A DNA stretch of 64,000 bases from NCBI RefSeq assembly GCF_001458775.1, contig NZ_CZPZ01000001.1, positions 310,001 to 374,000 of the forward strand, read 5' to 3'. The notes under the pieces were generated by a model. The model searched no databases. It worked only from the letters and a program-made list of their open reading frames with translations, and was not told where the DNA came from. Every line of letters starts with the position of its first letter. The first letter of the stretch is position 1. Source of the stretch: Candidatus Nitrospira nitrificans. GTDB taxonomy: Bacteria; Nitrospirota; Nitrospiria; Nitrospirales; Nitrospiraceae. The position numbers were made by a program, and so were the translations under genes. Below, piece after piece: positions 45,801 to 53,731 of the stretch.

Positions 45801-48698
45801 AAACATGACCACCCCACCAGCTGCCACGAGGGCGAGCATCACCCCGCCGGCCATGCGACGATACATCCCAGCCAAGTCGCACGTGTAGGCATCCTCGGCT
45901 TGAGCCGCGGTCACCCACTCCAACATCCGCCGGCGCGTAAAGGCGAGCCGAGCGAGCGTACGAAGAATCGCATCCGTCATAAGCCATGCCTGATGCATGA
46001 GGAACGTGACGGTCAACGCAATCTGCCTCCCGGCCAACGTGAGGTCTCTGCCGGCTCCACGGAAATGGCTTCGCAAGGCAATCCCGGATCGGCGCGGGTA
46101 GAGCCCGAGCACGAAGGACAGCAACGAGGGAATCGCGATGGTGGCGAGAACGAACCCGGACCAGACCCAGGCGGATTGGGCCGGTAGCATCCATCCGACG
46201 ATCAGTGTCAGAACCGCCGCGGGAGCCGAGAGGGTACGGCGGAGATTGTCGAGGATCTTCCACCGGCCGATGGGGGGGATCACCACTGGACCATTCGGTT
46301 CAGCCCCGGTATGCCCTCGCCCGAACAGCCATGGCAGCAACTGCCAATCGCCACGCGCCCATCGATGCTGCCTGGCTGCCGCCGCTTCATAGTGAGCGGG
46401 AAACGCCTCGAACAGCTCAATGTCGGTCGCCAATGCCGCGCGCGCGAACAGCCCTTCGAAGAGATCGTGACTGAGCATCGCATTGTCCGGCACCTTGCCT
46501 GTCAGCGCCGCCTCGAATGCGTCGATCTCATAAATGCCTTTGCCCGTGTAGGACCCTTCCCGAAACAAGTCCTGGTACACATCCGACACGGCCGATGCGT
46601 AGGGATCGATCCCACTGGGCCCGGAAAACGTCTGTTGGAAATACGAGCCCTCGCCGCTGCCCGGAAGCGACGGGGTTATCCGCGGCTGTACGACCCCATA
46701 CCCTTCAAGCACGCGCCCGGAGCGCGGATCGAATCGGGGCCGGTTCAGAGAGTGAGCCATGGTGCCGATCAACCGGCGCGCCGCTCCGCGCGGTAACCGC
46801 GTGTCCGCATCCAATGTGATGACGAACCGGACCGATGGGATCGACTCGGGGAGCTGCCCGCCGACGGACATGAACGTCGTGCTCGTCGAGCCGCGCAGCC
46901 ATTGATTCAACTCATGCAGTTTGCCTCGTTTCCGTTCCCATCCCATCCACACCTGCTCCGATTCGTTCCAGGCGCGCCGGCGATGCAACAGCACAAACCG
47001 CGGACCGCTCCCCGCCGCGGGACCGTACCGCTTATTCAGCCGCGCAATCCCCTCCACCGCGCTGTCCAGCAGTTCGACGTCACCCGGAATACTTTCGTGT
47101 GGGGCATCTCTCCAGTCGGAGAGCAAGGCAAACCGCAGATCGTCATCCGCATTCGCGAGATAGTGAACTTCCAATCGCTCGACCAGCTCATCGATGCCCT
47201 GCCGGCTCGTCAGCAAGGCGGGGACCACCACAATCGTGCGCAATTCTTTAGGAACGCCGTTCTGCAATGCCATCCGAGGCAATGACCGGGGTCCGAGAAT
47301 CGCCATGACCGTACGATTGAGAAACGCCATGGCAAGGTCCGAGGCCGGCACGAGCGCAACGAGACTGATGAACGCAAGACCCGTGAGTGTCACGCCTACT
47401 TCGGCCGCATGCCATAGCGGTAACGCCAGGACTATGGCGGTCATCCCCGCTAGCGAGCCCAGATAGCCCAGAGCCGGAGCCCGGACGTACCATCGCAGGA
47501 TCAGGCGTTTCCAGGACACCCTGTAGCCGAGTTCTCGTTCAAATGTCCGGCGGCCCTGAGAGATCAAGTAATAGCCGGGGTCCGTGAGCCGGTCCCGCTC
47601 CGGCTGCCCACTCGCATGCAGCTCAATCCCCGCCAGCCTGGCACGCTCCACGACCCGCGCGGTCACGTCGTGTTCCGACAACCCCGTACCGCGGGAAAGA
47701 TCCTCGATCGCATGGCGATAGGTATCCCGCGTGGGAAAATCCATCTCGGCATAGCGGGAATCGCCACGCAGAATCTTGTCGACCAAACTGACGCTCTCGA
47801 AAAAGTCCGCCCAATCAAACGCGGACGTCAACCGCATGCTCGTAATGATGTTGCGAACCGTGACGCTCGTGGCCGCCTGCTGCTGATGCTCCGCATGCAC
47901 CATGTCGTCGGCGGTGGTGCCCTGCCCGGCCAAACGTTCGTCGAGCCATCGCAGCACCGGACGGACCTTGGGGTCCAGGTCACGGAGTCGCTGAACAAGC
48001 TGCACGGCGAACGCAGTGGCCAATGGTCTGCGCTCAAAACGGCGGAGAACAGTGGCCGGAGACTCGGGGGCCGACACCCCGGTCCCCAACAAGCTATCCG
48101 CCAGTTCGTCGGCTTCCAGCCTGTCAGCGCGGCTCTGGACGATCCTCTCAATCAACCGGCGGAGGTTCTCCACCAGCACGACACGCAGCGAGATCGCCAC
48201 TGCCCACAACTCACCGATTGTCAGCGGTTGCACACATTGATACGCCGACACAAAGCGCCGGAGCATGTCGGGATCGAAACGACTATCGGTGTGAGCCACG
48301 AACGCCCAGGCCACGCCAAAGACCCGTGGGTAATTGTTCAAGTGGCCCGATGCGAGTTTGGGTAATTGTCTGTAGTACCCGGGAGGCAAATCGTCGATGA
48401 TTTCGCGAAGTTGCTCGTCGACGATATGAAAATTGTCGATGAACCATTCGGCTGCCGGAGTGATCGTTTTCTCATCACGAATCGTACGAGCGATCGCCTG
48501 ATACGACGCCACCAAGACTCGTCCATTCTCAAGGACTCGTGGCGTAAGCAACCGTCCCACCCGCGCATCATCAGTAACGACCTGTGCCGCCGCGAGACTT
48601 GCCGCATGCTGTTCGAGCCGTTCGGCGCCGAAGAGCTCGGCGCGAATCGGTTCTTCCAGCTCGGTACGATTGCCGACAGGTGAAAACATGGTATCCAT
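39897..48698 (-). CDS. ndvB: Cyclic beta-glucan synthase (NdvB/ChvB type), GT84 plus GH94
   Basis: 2933 residues, slightly longer than the usual 2800-2870. An N-terminal region (to about 400) is followed by membrane helices (about 410-455 and 826-866, more near 946-992). The glycosyltransferase core between them has ITLDADTRLPRGAARR near 632 and QHRWARGDWQLLPWL near 776. A glucoamylase-like domain follows near 1550-1600 (VVRAYMSHHQGMSLVSIANV). The C-terminal GH94 phosphorylase-like domain has GTGDWNDGMSRVG near 2611 and NGGQYTHAAVWTVLAFA. The family polymerises UDP-glucose on an inner-membrane intermediate and cyclises it into periplasmic beta-1,2-glucans for osmotic adaptation. No NdvA-type exporter is nearby. 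Confidence 0.93.
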   Translation of the reverse strand: MDTMFSPVGNRTELEEPIRAELFGAERLEQHAASLAAAQVVTDDARVGRLLTPRVLENGRVLVASYQAIARTIRDEKTITPAAEWFIDNFHIVDEQLREIIDDLPPGYYRQLPKLASGHLNNYPRVFGVAWAFVAHTDSRFDPDMLRRFVSAYQCVQPLTIGELWAVAISLRVVLVENLRRLIERIVQSRADRLEADELADSLLGTGVSAPESPATVLRRFERRPLATAFAVQLVQRLRDLDPKVRPVLRWLDERLAGQGTTADDMVHAEHQQQAATSVTVRNIITSMRLTSAFDWADFFESVSLVDKILRGDSRYAEMDFPTRDTYRHAIEDLSRGTGLSEHDVTARVVERARLAGIELHASGQPERDRLTDPGYYLISQGRRTFERELGYRVSWKRLILRWYVRAPALGYLGSLAGMTAIVLALPLWHAAEVGVTLTGLAFISLVALVPASDLAMAFLNRTVMAILGPRSLPRMALQNGVPKELRTIVVVPALLTSRQGIDELVERLEVHYLANADDDLRFALLSDWRDAPHESIPGDVELLDSAVEGIARLNKRYGPAAGSGPRFVLLHRRRAWNESEQVWMGWERKRGKLHELNQWLRGSTSTTFMSVGGQLPESIPSVRFVITLDADTRLPRGAARRLIGTMAHSLNRPRFDPRSGRVLEGYGVVQPRITPSLPGSGEGSYFQQTFSGPSGIDPYASAVSDVYQDLFREGSYTGKGIYEIDAFEAALTGKVPDNAMLSHDLFEGLFARAALATDIELFEAFPAHYEAAAARQHRWARGDWQLLPWLFGRGHTGAEPNGPVVIPPIGRWKILDNLRRTLSAPAAVLTLIVGWMLPAQSAWVWSGFVLATIAIPSLLSFVLGLYPRRSGIALRSHFRGAGRDLTLAGRQIALTVTFLMHQAWLMTDAILRTLARLAFTRRRMLEWVTAAQAEDAYTCDLAGMYRRMAGGVMLALVAAGGVVMFGRDESWAAAAPFVLLWMSAPAVARWVSLPPRLMGTEPVSPADARTLRLIARRTWRFFETFVSSEDHALPPDNFQEDPKPVVAHRTSPTNIGLYLLSTLVARDLGWLGTLDAAERLEGTLATMKRLDLFRGHFYNWYDTRTLHALDPKYVSTVDSGNLAGHLLVVGNGCRELIQQSSINDHVFAGIDDAIQLLRDALEEIPDRRQTHTVTRKQLSQAVDALAMALLSKPVDAAGWTVRLSRLTVLSHTVADMAQALGQERGDEPDGELRAWADAVRACVESHLRDAELLLPWVRFSAKDRAALFDHPSGPSPEWAVIAPFFQPVPTLAAAPERFAEALRALDHLRDQARSRPSQDRASLARIALLADAIRQAGADITGLVRRLATIAQHAEHMVHAMDFTFLFDPTRKLLSIGYRMPENSLDPSCYDLLASEARLASFIAIAKGDVPSSHWFHLGRALTPVGDGSALVSWSGSIFEYLMPALVMRFPAGSLLCRTYELIVRRQIQYGRERGVPWGVSESAYNARDLDLTYQYSSFGVPGLGLKRGLSEDVVIAPYATALAAMISPTEATQGFGRLAEAGGRGTYGFYEALDYTGTRVPEGKDAAVVRAYMSHHQGMSLVSIANVLNNGLMRNRFHAEPIVRATELLLQERTPRDVPVTRPRAEEVAAAAQVRDLIPPVMRRFTSPHEATPRTHLLSNGQYAVMLTTSGSGYSRWRDIAVTRWREDATRDCWGSYIFLHDIQTGSVWSAGYQPSGVEADDYEVSFTEERAEIIRRDNDWNTTLEVVVSSEDDAEVRRIAVTNMGARACDLQVTSYAELSLAPQAADVAHPAFANLFVQTEFVPEVGAVLATRRRRSDEEATVWVAQVVVVEGDTVGALQYETDRARFLGRGHHVRTAVSMIDGRPLSNTVGSVLDPVMSLRRTVRVPAGGTVRLVFSTIVGSTRDHVLELADKYSDPRVFERALSLAWTQARVQLHHLGIENDEAQLFQQLANAVLYSDVSLRPSSEALSRSTVDRAALWAHGISGDLPIVLACIDNADDVDIIRQLLRAHEYWRMRQLSTDVIILNEKASSYEQGLQGSLEGLVRGSRLRLCPDAGGARGSIYLLRTDLLSVQDRLLLQQVARVVLLGRRGTLAEQVSRLPRRSRVTSTNSSSPRPGRRLDVPVPERELEFFNGLGGFADEGREYVTILGEGLRTPRPWVNVVANPSFGFLVSESGSGFTWSLNSHENQLTPWSNDPVSDPSGEALYIRDDDSGEVWSPTALPIRDDPAPYVACHGQGYSRFHHGSHGVLAELLQFVPLEDPIKISRLTLQNMSGRSRRLSVTAYVEWVLGSSRSESAPYIITEIDPKTGALFARSMLGGEFAGRIAFTDLAGIHTSWTGDRTEFLGRHGTFDRPLALQAGGELSRKVGAGLDPCGALQVSIELDAGERAEIVWFLGQTAGCEQARFLLDRYRGADVNGLLREVTRRWDDLLGVVQVHTPERATDIFLNRWVLYQTLVCRVWARAAFYQLSGAYGFRDQLQDVMALSVAAPDVTREHLLRAAARQFVEGDVQHWWHPPSGRGVRTRISDDLLWLPYAVIQFLEVTGDMTVLDEIVSFLEGPALAEGQSESYFEPRVSRTSATLFEHCARALDRSLVVGSHGLPLMGTGDWNDGMSRVGQQGRGESVWLGWFLHTVLWEFAKVAAQRGERARAETWRLHVSALKAAIERDGWDGEWYRRAYFDDGTPLGSAADPECRIDSIAQTWGVISGAADPDRGARAMAAVERHLVNRQDGLIRLLTPPFDQMPRDPGYIKGYVPGVRENGGQYTHAAVWTVLAFAALGEGDKAGELFRLLNPVHRVSSRASVQRYKVEPYVVAGDVYGEPPHVGRGGWTWYSGAAGWLYRAGMEWMLGFRLRGATLSVDPCVPRHWPGYSIRFRYHSAVYDIAVENPRHVSRGVILAELDGKQIISRDNIPLVKEGEHHIRVVLG

Positions 48699-48762
48699 GG
48701 GCGTTCCAAGGCGACATTCGGTTCACCACCGACAGGCCCACTCGCCGCTTTTGCGCGCCGAA

Positions 48763-49443
48763 CTATGGAGCCGTCGTCGTTTCAAACGCTTTTACCACGA
48801 GGGTCTTCTCTTTCATCTTGTTTACCAAACCGGCGTAGGAGTGGGTGCGGATAATGCTGGCGAACTGCGCATGGTAATTGCTCACGATGCCGGCGCCGTC
48901 AATGACCACATCGTACACATGCCAATGGCCGACCCTATCGGCTAAGCGAAAATCCAGACTGGTGTCCACCTTGCGGCCCGATAGCTTCAATCTCACCTCG
49001 GCACAGTTCTCTTCGTGCTGTTCAGACAGGTAGAGCACCTGCTCGTCGGTATAATTATCAATTCGACCGGCAAACGTGTCTCGGAGCAACTGAACAAAGA
49101 GGGCAACAAACTCCTGCCGCTCGGTGTCCGTCAGTTCTATCCACGGCTGGCCCAGAGCCCGTCTGGCCATATCTTCATAGCTGACACGCTGCCTGATCAC
49201 GTGCTCAATCTTCCGGCGTCGTTCCACCGAGCGGCCCGGTTGATTCAACTCTTCACTGTTGAGAATATGGATCACCTCATCGATCGTACTTTTCACCGAT
49301 TCCGTGGCGGTCTGTTCAGCTGAAGCCGCGGCGGTCCCGATCAGCAGCACAGCCATGCTCGCCATCACCCACCAGATCATGCCGAGACTCGTTTGGGACC
49401 GATTGAATTCCTTACCAGCGGCACGGTTGGATATCTGGCTCAT
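48763..49443 (-). CDS. MlaC/Ttg2D-family periplasmic phospholipid-binding protein
   Basis: 226 residues with a signal peptide cleaved near SAEQ. The MlaC-type helical/beta fold is indicated by VIRQRVSYEDMARRALGQPW, FVALFVQLLRDTFAGRIDNY and WHVYDVVIDGAGIVSNYHAQ. Members shuttle phospholipids between the outer membrane and the MlaFEDB complex. No other mla gene is in the window, so its partners are elsewhere. It is upstream of ndvB on the same strand with a 64-base gap, so cotranscription is possible. Confidence 0.88.
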   Translation of the reverse strand: MSQISNRAAGKEFNRSQTSLGMIWWVMASMAVLLIGTAAASAEQTATESVKSTIDEVIHILNSEELNQPGRSVERRRKIEHVIRQRVSYEDMARRALGQPWIELTDTERQEFVALFVQLLRDTFAGRIDNYTDEQVLYLSEQHEENCAEVRLKLSGRKVDTSLDFRLADRVGHWHVYDVVIDGAGIVSNYHAQFASIIRTHSYAGLVNKMKEKTLVVKAFETTTAP

Positions 49444-49964
49444 AGGTTAGTTCCCCCACGTGTTCCGTCCTGCGACTCAGAATTTTGGCTTCCTGTCTTT
49501 CAACGAATCGCCACCTTTTTTCAGTAGGTCTCCTCCTGGAGTACCTCCTGTGCGGTTCCTTGCCGACTACCTGCGCTCCGACCACTGCCGGATTCTTCGC
49601 GCCCTCATTTGTCTTTGATAGCATTATGTCGTCGGCCAGCTCATGACCGCCCCTCATCGGCTCGTCGCGCATATCCTCGCAACTGCTTTCTGTAACTCAC
49701 GAGCAGACTGCGATGCCTGCAATAACGCTCCCGCCGCTCCCAGCACCTCTCCGGTCACAAAAGCCTATCGCGCCGAAGGGATACCCTTCTTCGCGGAGTG
49801 ATTTCTTTGTCCTGATGTTTGCTGTCGCGGAATGAGGGACGGCTGAGCACCTACGCTCGAGCATAACGAGAAGCCGGCTGATAATCTGGTCAAAACAGCT
49901 CAGACGAAGAAATAGAGAGGACGGTATGCCGCAATGGCCATGGTGGAACCGGCCGTCGCATGGT
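49444..49964. other. Gene-free stretch downstream of a small hypothetical gene
   Basis: About 520 bases without a supported gene. It holds one hairpin (49769-49795) that may terminate the leftward gene at 49965-50234. A plus-strand frame from 49926 has a fair ribosome site but runs antisense into that gene. Confidence 0.4.
49757..49795 (-). terminator. Candidate rho-independent terminator
   Basis: CGCG-cc-GAAGGG-ATA-CCCTTC-tt-CGCG (49769-49795) folds into an interrupted ten-pair stem. On the minus strand it is followed, a few bases later, by GCTTTTG. It would stop transcripts from the small gene at 49965-50234. Confidence 0.4.
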
Positions 49965-50234
49965 TCAGGCGATTCTCCGCTTAGCCTTCCTACCAGCCAA
50001 TTCTACCCGCACCAGTCGCAGATAGGTCCTCTCCCGTCGAAGGTTCTCAATCTGCGCATGGACATCGGCCAACAGACAATCAATTCCCCCCACCCTGATC
50101 GTCAGACCGGCAGACCTCTCGCAAACAGACTGACGTCTGTCCTCACCGCTCACGACGCTCGCCGATGTCTGAGATAAACCTGGCGCATCGTGCTCCCAAA
50201 GCTTCATTTCTGCCTCATTTTTAAGGCCTGACAT
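49965..50234 (-). CDS. Small hypothetical coiled-coil protein
   Basis: 89 residues from ATG 50234. AAGGAG lies nine bases upstream of this ATG, which is why the longer frame (to 50339) is trimmed. No signal peptide. The C-terminal half IDCLLADVHAQIENLRRERT is an amphipathic helix with a basic end (RKAKRRIA). Family not recognised. A plus-strand frame overlaps it, and only one of the two is likely real. Confidence 0.5.
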   Translation of the reverse strand: MSGLKNEAEMKLWEHDAPGLSQTSASVVSGEDRRQSVCERSAGLTIRVGGIDCLLADVHAQIENLRRERTYLRLVRVELAGRKAKRRIA

Positions 50235-50484
50235 AGTCCCAGCTCCTTCCAGGCTCATGGCTTTCGCTGTAATGCTTAGTCCCTCGCGAGATTTACCCGA
50301 TCTCCGCATGCGCTTTTCTTGCATCAGAAACATCCGCACCTGCCTTCCCCGGGATAAGCATAATGGAGCGGCCAGCTACAATCTGTTCACAATTGCTCAG
50401 TAGGGAACGATTGCAAATGGAGGCAAGGTTGAACGTAGCCAGGCTTAGCTTTACTGGATCATAGATGCAGAATCGAGGAAGACC

Positions 50485-51153
50485 CTAGTCGTGGAGCACA
50501 ACATTGAGAAGAGAACTATTCACGTGCAATACGCCGTTCCGGCGCGACCCGCCTTTATAATCAATGAACCCCAACTTGCGGAACTTATTCATAAAGAAAC
50601 TGACGCGCGAACGGGTAGTGCCGATCATTTCGGCCAACGTCTCCTGACTGATCTTCGCAATGACCGTCTCCGGCTTGTTTTCCTTCCCAAAGTGGGCCAG
50701 CAACAGCAGCGCCCGCGCCAGCCGCTTCTCGCTGGAATTAAACAGTTGATCCACCAAATCCTCTTGGACTCGGATCGAGTGTGTCAGCAAATAGGACATA
50801 AAGGCCTCGGAAAATCTGGGTTGCTCCTGAAACATGCGGAGCATCGTGGCTTTCTCGATGCGGAGAATGCGGGAGTCTTCCATGGTGGTCGCGGTTGCCG
50901 TACGGACCGTCTGGCCCACGAGGCAGGATTCTCCTAAAAAAGCGCCCCGCTCAAGAATCGCCACGACGGCTTCCTTGCCCTGTTCCGAGATCACGGTCAC
51001 TTTCACCTTTCCCGTCTGGAGATAAAACACCACATCGGTCGCATCCCCTTGTGAAAAGATAATCTGCTTCTTGGAAGACGAGAGAATCGTCACGCCTTTG
51101 TCGGCCTTACTCAGAAATGTGTCCAGATTGAACGGCGTTCGTATGCGTACCAT
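50485..51153 (-). CDS. Crp/Fnr-family transcription regulator
   Basis: 222 residues. The N-terminal cyclic-nucleotide-binding-like barrel is IIFSQGDATDVVFYLQTGKV, LERGAFLGESCLVGQTVRTA; the long dimer helix follows. The C-terminal winged helix-turn-helix is KISQETLAEMIGTTRSRVSF with FMNKFRKLGF. There are no clustered N-terminal cysteines, so it is not an oxygen-sensing FNR, and the Arg of the cAMP site is not clearly conserved. Its ligand is unknown. The ATG at 51153 is preferred over an adjacent GTG. Confidence 0.9.
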   Translation of the reverse strand: MVRIRTPFNLDTFLSKADKGVTILSSSKKQIIFSQGDATDVVFYLQTGKVKVTVISEQGKEAVVAILERGAFLGESCLVGQTVRTATATTMEDSRILRIEKATMLRMFQEQPRFSEAFMSYLLTHSIRVQEDLVDQLFNSSEKRLARALLLLAHFGKENKPETVIAKISQETLAEMIGTTRSRVSFFMNKFRKLGFIDYKGGSRRNGVLHVNSSLLNVVLHD

Positions 51154-51227
51154 CACTCACCTACCTCTACTGTTCAAAGCGACCGAACCAGCCATGCAGG
51201 AGACACGACGGTGTCATCAACGGCGAT

Positions 51228-51431
51228 TTACAAATCCTGAGGTGACGGGGTGCGTGCCCCCGCCACGGTTTTCATGGAAAGACCAGGATCCGACGTCGCC
51301 TGCATCGACGCCTTCAGCTCCTGGATGGCCGTCGCGACGTCCTGCTCCGTCGATCCAAACCGGTCTCCCATTACCTTGATGGCCTGAGCAATCGCTTTCT
51401 TCATCTTTGAAATCTGTTCTTCTGTTGTCAT
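51228..51431 (-). CDS. Small hypothetical protein, helical
   Basis: 67 residues from ATG 51431, preceded by AGAGGGGTT; the frame extends upstream to 51476 without support. The helical stretch TEEQISKMKKAIAQAIKVMG is followed by a second helix (EQDVATAIQELKASMQ) and a short tail. No signal or membrane segment. It lies 74 bases upstream of the Crp/Fnr gene and may be cotranscribed with it. Confidence 0.55.
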   Translation of the reverse strand: MTTEEQISKMKKAIAQAIKVMGDRFGSTEQDVATAIQELKASMQATSDPGLSMKTVAGARTPSPQDL

Positions 51432-51803
51432 AACCCCTCTTTCATCTATACATCTCCTCAATGGATCGCACGGCAAGAACTCGTCAATCCCACATGGATG
51501 GGAGGATAGCTCAACTGAGCAAGAAGAGCTATCCCCAGATGCGCGTCACCGTGCTGGAGTTCTTGGATACGACGATCTTCGATCTCCGAACGACAACTGC
51601 ATCGCCTTTCTCGATCCCTTGATCGAATCCTGGAATATCGACCTTACCAACTTTTGCTATTGAGATTGTCCTGAACCGCCGAGTGGCGTCCGGGCTCCCA
51701 CAAGACGTGCGAGTTCATGGAACGAGGGCCGGACAAGACTTCAGGGGAGGAGCCTGAACTGAAAGAAAGCCTCCGCATGATGATACACCGTATCGGCACG
51801 TGG
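51432..51803. other. Mostly gene-free stretch with one inverted repeat
   Basis: Holds the inverted repeat at 51504-51534 and a weak 53-codon plus-strand frame (51461-51622) that lacks a ribosome site. Nothing else is supported. Confidence 0.4.
51504..51534. repeat. Perfect 9-base inverted repeat
   Basis: GGATAGCTC (51504-51512) and GAGCTATCC (51526-51534) around a 13-base loop that contains a nested GCTC/GAGC pair. It could end the leftward micro-gene transcript, but no T tract follows. Confidence 0.5.
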
Positions 51804-51914
51804 TTATTTTGTCAGCACATGAGTCAACAGCAGCGCCACGCCCCATGCGATCGCATACGCGAATAAGAACAGTTCCATTGCCATCTCGCGCCGAAAATCA
51901 CGCCACTTATTCAT
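51804..51914 (-). CDS. Micro-protein with one membrane helix (36 aa)
   Basis: 36 codons from ATG 51914. Upstream GGGAGAGAG is a good ribosome site. A charged N-terminus (MNKWRDFRREMAME) is followed by a hydrophobic helix LFLFAYAIAWGVALLLTHVL and a Lys end, a classic single-span membrane micro-protein. Last of a leftward row with a Zn-ribbon protein, an NuoI-like protein, a PsiE-like protein and another micro-protein. No family recognised. Confidence 0.6.
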   Translation of the reverse strand: MNKWRDFRREMAMELFLFAYAIAWGVALLLTHVLTK

Positions 51915-52044
51915 GACTCTCTCCCGTTGTCAATCAACCGCCCGCGTACCTGCGTCGATGATCGCCGCTATGACGACCGTTCCCGAGAGACCCGCGGGCC
52001 AGATAATCCCTCATGATCGCCCTCGATCACTGTTCCAATGAGGT

Positions 52045-52260
52045 TCACCTCACAGTGCCTTTCGCAGCCCTGGCCGGAGGTGACCCAGGAACACGTGCGC
52101 GATTCCGACTTGGTTGGCCATGACTCATGCGATTGGCTTCGATCCCTGAGTCCGTCGTCTCGCCACACAGGAGGCACCGCCACCCCGACACACGGTCCTG
52201 ACTCGACGAGTCTCTCATATCGACTTCGATCATCAACCCATGGCAGCGTGAACAGTACAT
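52045..52260 (-). CDS. Small zinc-ribbon protein
   Basis: 71 residues starting MYCSRCHGLMIEVD. Two Cys pairs (CSRC at 3-6 and CLLC at about 29-32) form a rubredoxin-knuckle zinc ribbon; the tail is basic (RARVPGSPPARAAKG). GGAGGTGCC precedes the ATG. Similar short zinc-ribbon proteins of unknown function occur widely; here it follows the orphan NuoI-like gene. Nucleic-acid or protein binding is possible. Confidence 0.7.
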   Translation of the reverse strand: MYCSRCHGLMIEVDMRDSSSQDRVSGWRCLLCGETTDSGIEANRMSHGQPSRNRARVPGSPPARAAKGTVR

Positions 52261-52282
52261 GGCACCTCCGTATAGGCTCGCG

Positions 52283-52399
52283 CTACAATACCCTTCTCAA
52301 TGTCGCATTCCAGATCAGACACGCATACACGGAATCAGATGTGGTTCGAGGGAAACAATACCACCATATCTCCGCCATGAGATCCCATGGCCCGACCAT
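52283..52399 (-). CDS. Possible micro-protein (38 aa) between nuoI and the zinc-ribbon gene
   Basis: 38 codons from ATG 52399, with a textbook AAGGAGG seven bases upstream. The sequence is Trp/Tyr/Cys rich (MVGPWDLMAEIWWYCF) with a moderately hydrophobic end (YACLIWNATLRRVL). It lies 21 bases after the NuoI-like stop and 22 bases before the zinc-ribbon start, exactly filling the gap. No family recognised; the ribosome site is the main evidence. Confidence 0.4.
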   Translation of the reverse strand: MVGPWDLMAEIWWYCFPRTTSDSVYACLIWNATLRRVL

Positions 52400-52420
52400 G
52401 TCAGGCCTCCTTCCAGGTGA

Positions 52421-52993
52421 CTAGCACGCCTTGGCTGGATGGTTCGATGAGGCGACATTGAAGACCGCCAGATTCGGATGTTGGAACTCCAGCCGTTTCT
52501 CGCGTGTCTGAAACGTGCGATCTCCGATCGCCAATAGTTGCTGCTTATTGAGGAGCAAGTCCCGCTTGTCGTATACCGCCCACTCGTATTCCTTCGTCAT
52601 CGCAAGAGCATCGACCGGACAGGCTTGCACACAGAGGCCACAAAACAAGCAACGCGTCATGTCCATCCAATACTCTCGCGCGTATCGCTTCGTCGGCTCA
52701 TCCGGCACTTCGGCGCTCACCACGGCAATGACGCGAGAGGGACAGGCGGCCTCGCAGAGATCGCACCCGACGCACTTCTCGGTCCCGTCGTCATACCGTA
52801 GCAAGGCCAACATGCCGCGATAATTGTCAGGCAGAATCCGCTTCTCATGCGGATACTGCAACGTGATCGGCTTGTAGTGAATGAGATGGCTCATCGTCGA
52901 CTTCATCCCCACAGCAAGCTCATAGAAGGTGATCAGCTTGATCCAAGCCGTGAATCCACGATACTGTCTTGCCCATCTCTCATTCAGCCTCAT
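52421..52993 (-). CDS. NuoI-like ferredoxin subunit (NADH-quinone oxidoreductase subunit I)
   Basis: 190 residues with two complete [4Fe-4S] motifs: CVGCDLCEAACPSRVIAV and CLFCGLCVQACPVDALAM. Flanking segments IHYKPITLQYPHEKRILPDN and YRGMLALLRYDDGTEKC match complex I subunit I. NuoI is the peripheral-arm ferredoxin that passes electrons toward quinone. No other nuo gene is present in the window; instead the start overlaps the PsiE-like gene by four bases (ATGA). It may therefore serve a complex assembled from dispersed subunits, or a separate membrane redox module. Confidence 0.9.
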   Translation of the reverse strand: MRLNERWARQYRGFTAWIKLITFYELAVGMKSTMSHLIHYKPITLQYPHEKRILPDNYRGMLALLRYDDGTEKCVGCDLCEAACPSRVIAVVSAEVPDEPTKRYAREYWMDMTRCLFCGLCVQACPVDALAMTKEYEWAVYDKRDLLLNKQQLLAIGDRTFQTREKRLEFQHPNLAVFNVASSNHPAKAC

Positions 52994-53607
52994 GCGAACT
53001 CTCTCTTGAATCTGACGAGTTGTCCGTTGATCTCCCGCAGGTACGACTCCACTTCATCGCCCTTGCGAGCAGAACCCTGACCCATCTCAGTTTCTTCACC
53101 CATGGCCGGCGGAGAGGCCCGACGCGACAGATATATCGCGATAATCAATGCCACGACGACGAGCACATTCGCCCCAAGATCCATGAGATAGCGGTTGAAT
53201 ACGAGATCAGTCAGTTCGTCCATATATGAAATCTGAGCTCCTGTCGTCAGGATGCGTCTTGTCGAGGCAATCACGCAGATATATAAGAACGGTTCCAGGG
53301 TAATCACTTTGGTCTTGAGAAAATTAATGGTGGTCCTGAACAGCTCCAACAGAATGATGACCAATAAGAGATCATGTGCCAGCCCAAGGACTGCGGGAAC
53401 CGCGGCTGATCCCACTTCCATCGCAAACACGTACCAGGCACGGACGAACAGCACGATGCTGATCGCCAGGAAACTCAATCCGGTCGTAAAGTAACCAAAC
53501 CCGTCAAGAGCTTCCATCATACCGATCGTCCTATCACCCAGCACACCATTGAGGAACGACCATCGGTTTGTCGCCCTATGTGTGACCGATTCGACGACTT
53601 TCTGCAT
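52990..53607 (-). CDS. PsiE-like multi-span membrane protein
   Basis: 205 residues from ATG 53607, which has AGGAG five bases upstream. The frame opens further to 53808, but that region overlaps a micro-gene; ATG 53631 is another option. Four hydrophobic helices resemble the phosphate-starvation-inducible PsiE family (LLLVIILLELFRTTINFLKT, LEPFLYICVIASTRRIL), followed by a hydrophilic tail with EVESYLREINGQLVRFKREF. PsiE function is unknown. The 4-base overlap with the NuoI-like gene suggests the two proteins are made in step. Confidence 0.8.
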   Translation of the reverse strand: MQKVVESVTHRATNRWSFLNGVLGDRTIGMMEALDGFGYFTTGLSFLAISIVLFVRAWYVFAMEVGSAAVPAVLGLAHDLLLVIILLELFRTTINFLKTKVITLEPFLYICVIASTRRILTTGAQISYMDELTDLVFNRYLMDLGANVLVVVALIIAIYLSRRASPPAMGEETEMGQGSARKGDEVESYLREINGQLVRFKREFA

Positions 53608-53731
53608 CATTTCTCCTCGCATACTGCGCATATCCTCATCTTCCCCCAACAGGTGCGCCGCCCTCCCATGGTCGAACAGCTCTCCATGCCACAGAATTGC
53701 GTCGCACCTTGTCTGTGGTCTGACTGCGCAA

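Noticed and set aside
49926-50177. Plus-strand 83-codon frame with a fair AGAGAGG ribosome site
   Set aside because: Overlaps the minus-strand 89-aa gene, which has both a ribosome site and a plausible amphipathic helix; the plus-strand protein is Pro/Ser/Gln rich with no structure signals. Not excluded entirely.
51461-51622. 53-codon plus-strand frame (MDRTARTRQSHMDG...)
   Set aside because: No ribosome site, ends in low-complexity residues and spans an inverted repeat; not enough to call a gene.
52038-52424. Plus-strand 128-codon frame opposite the zinc-ribbon gene
   Set aside because: The opposite strand has the CxxC pairs and a GGAGG ribosome site; this frame has neither domain nor start signal.
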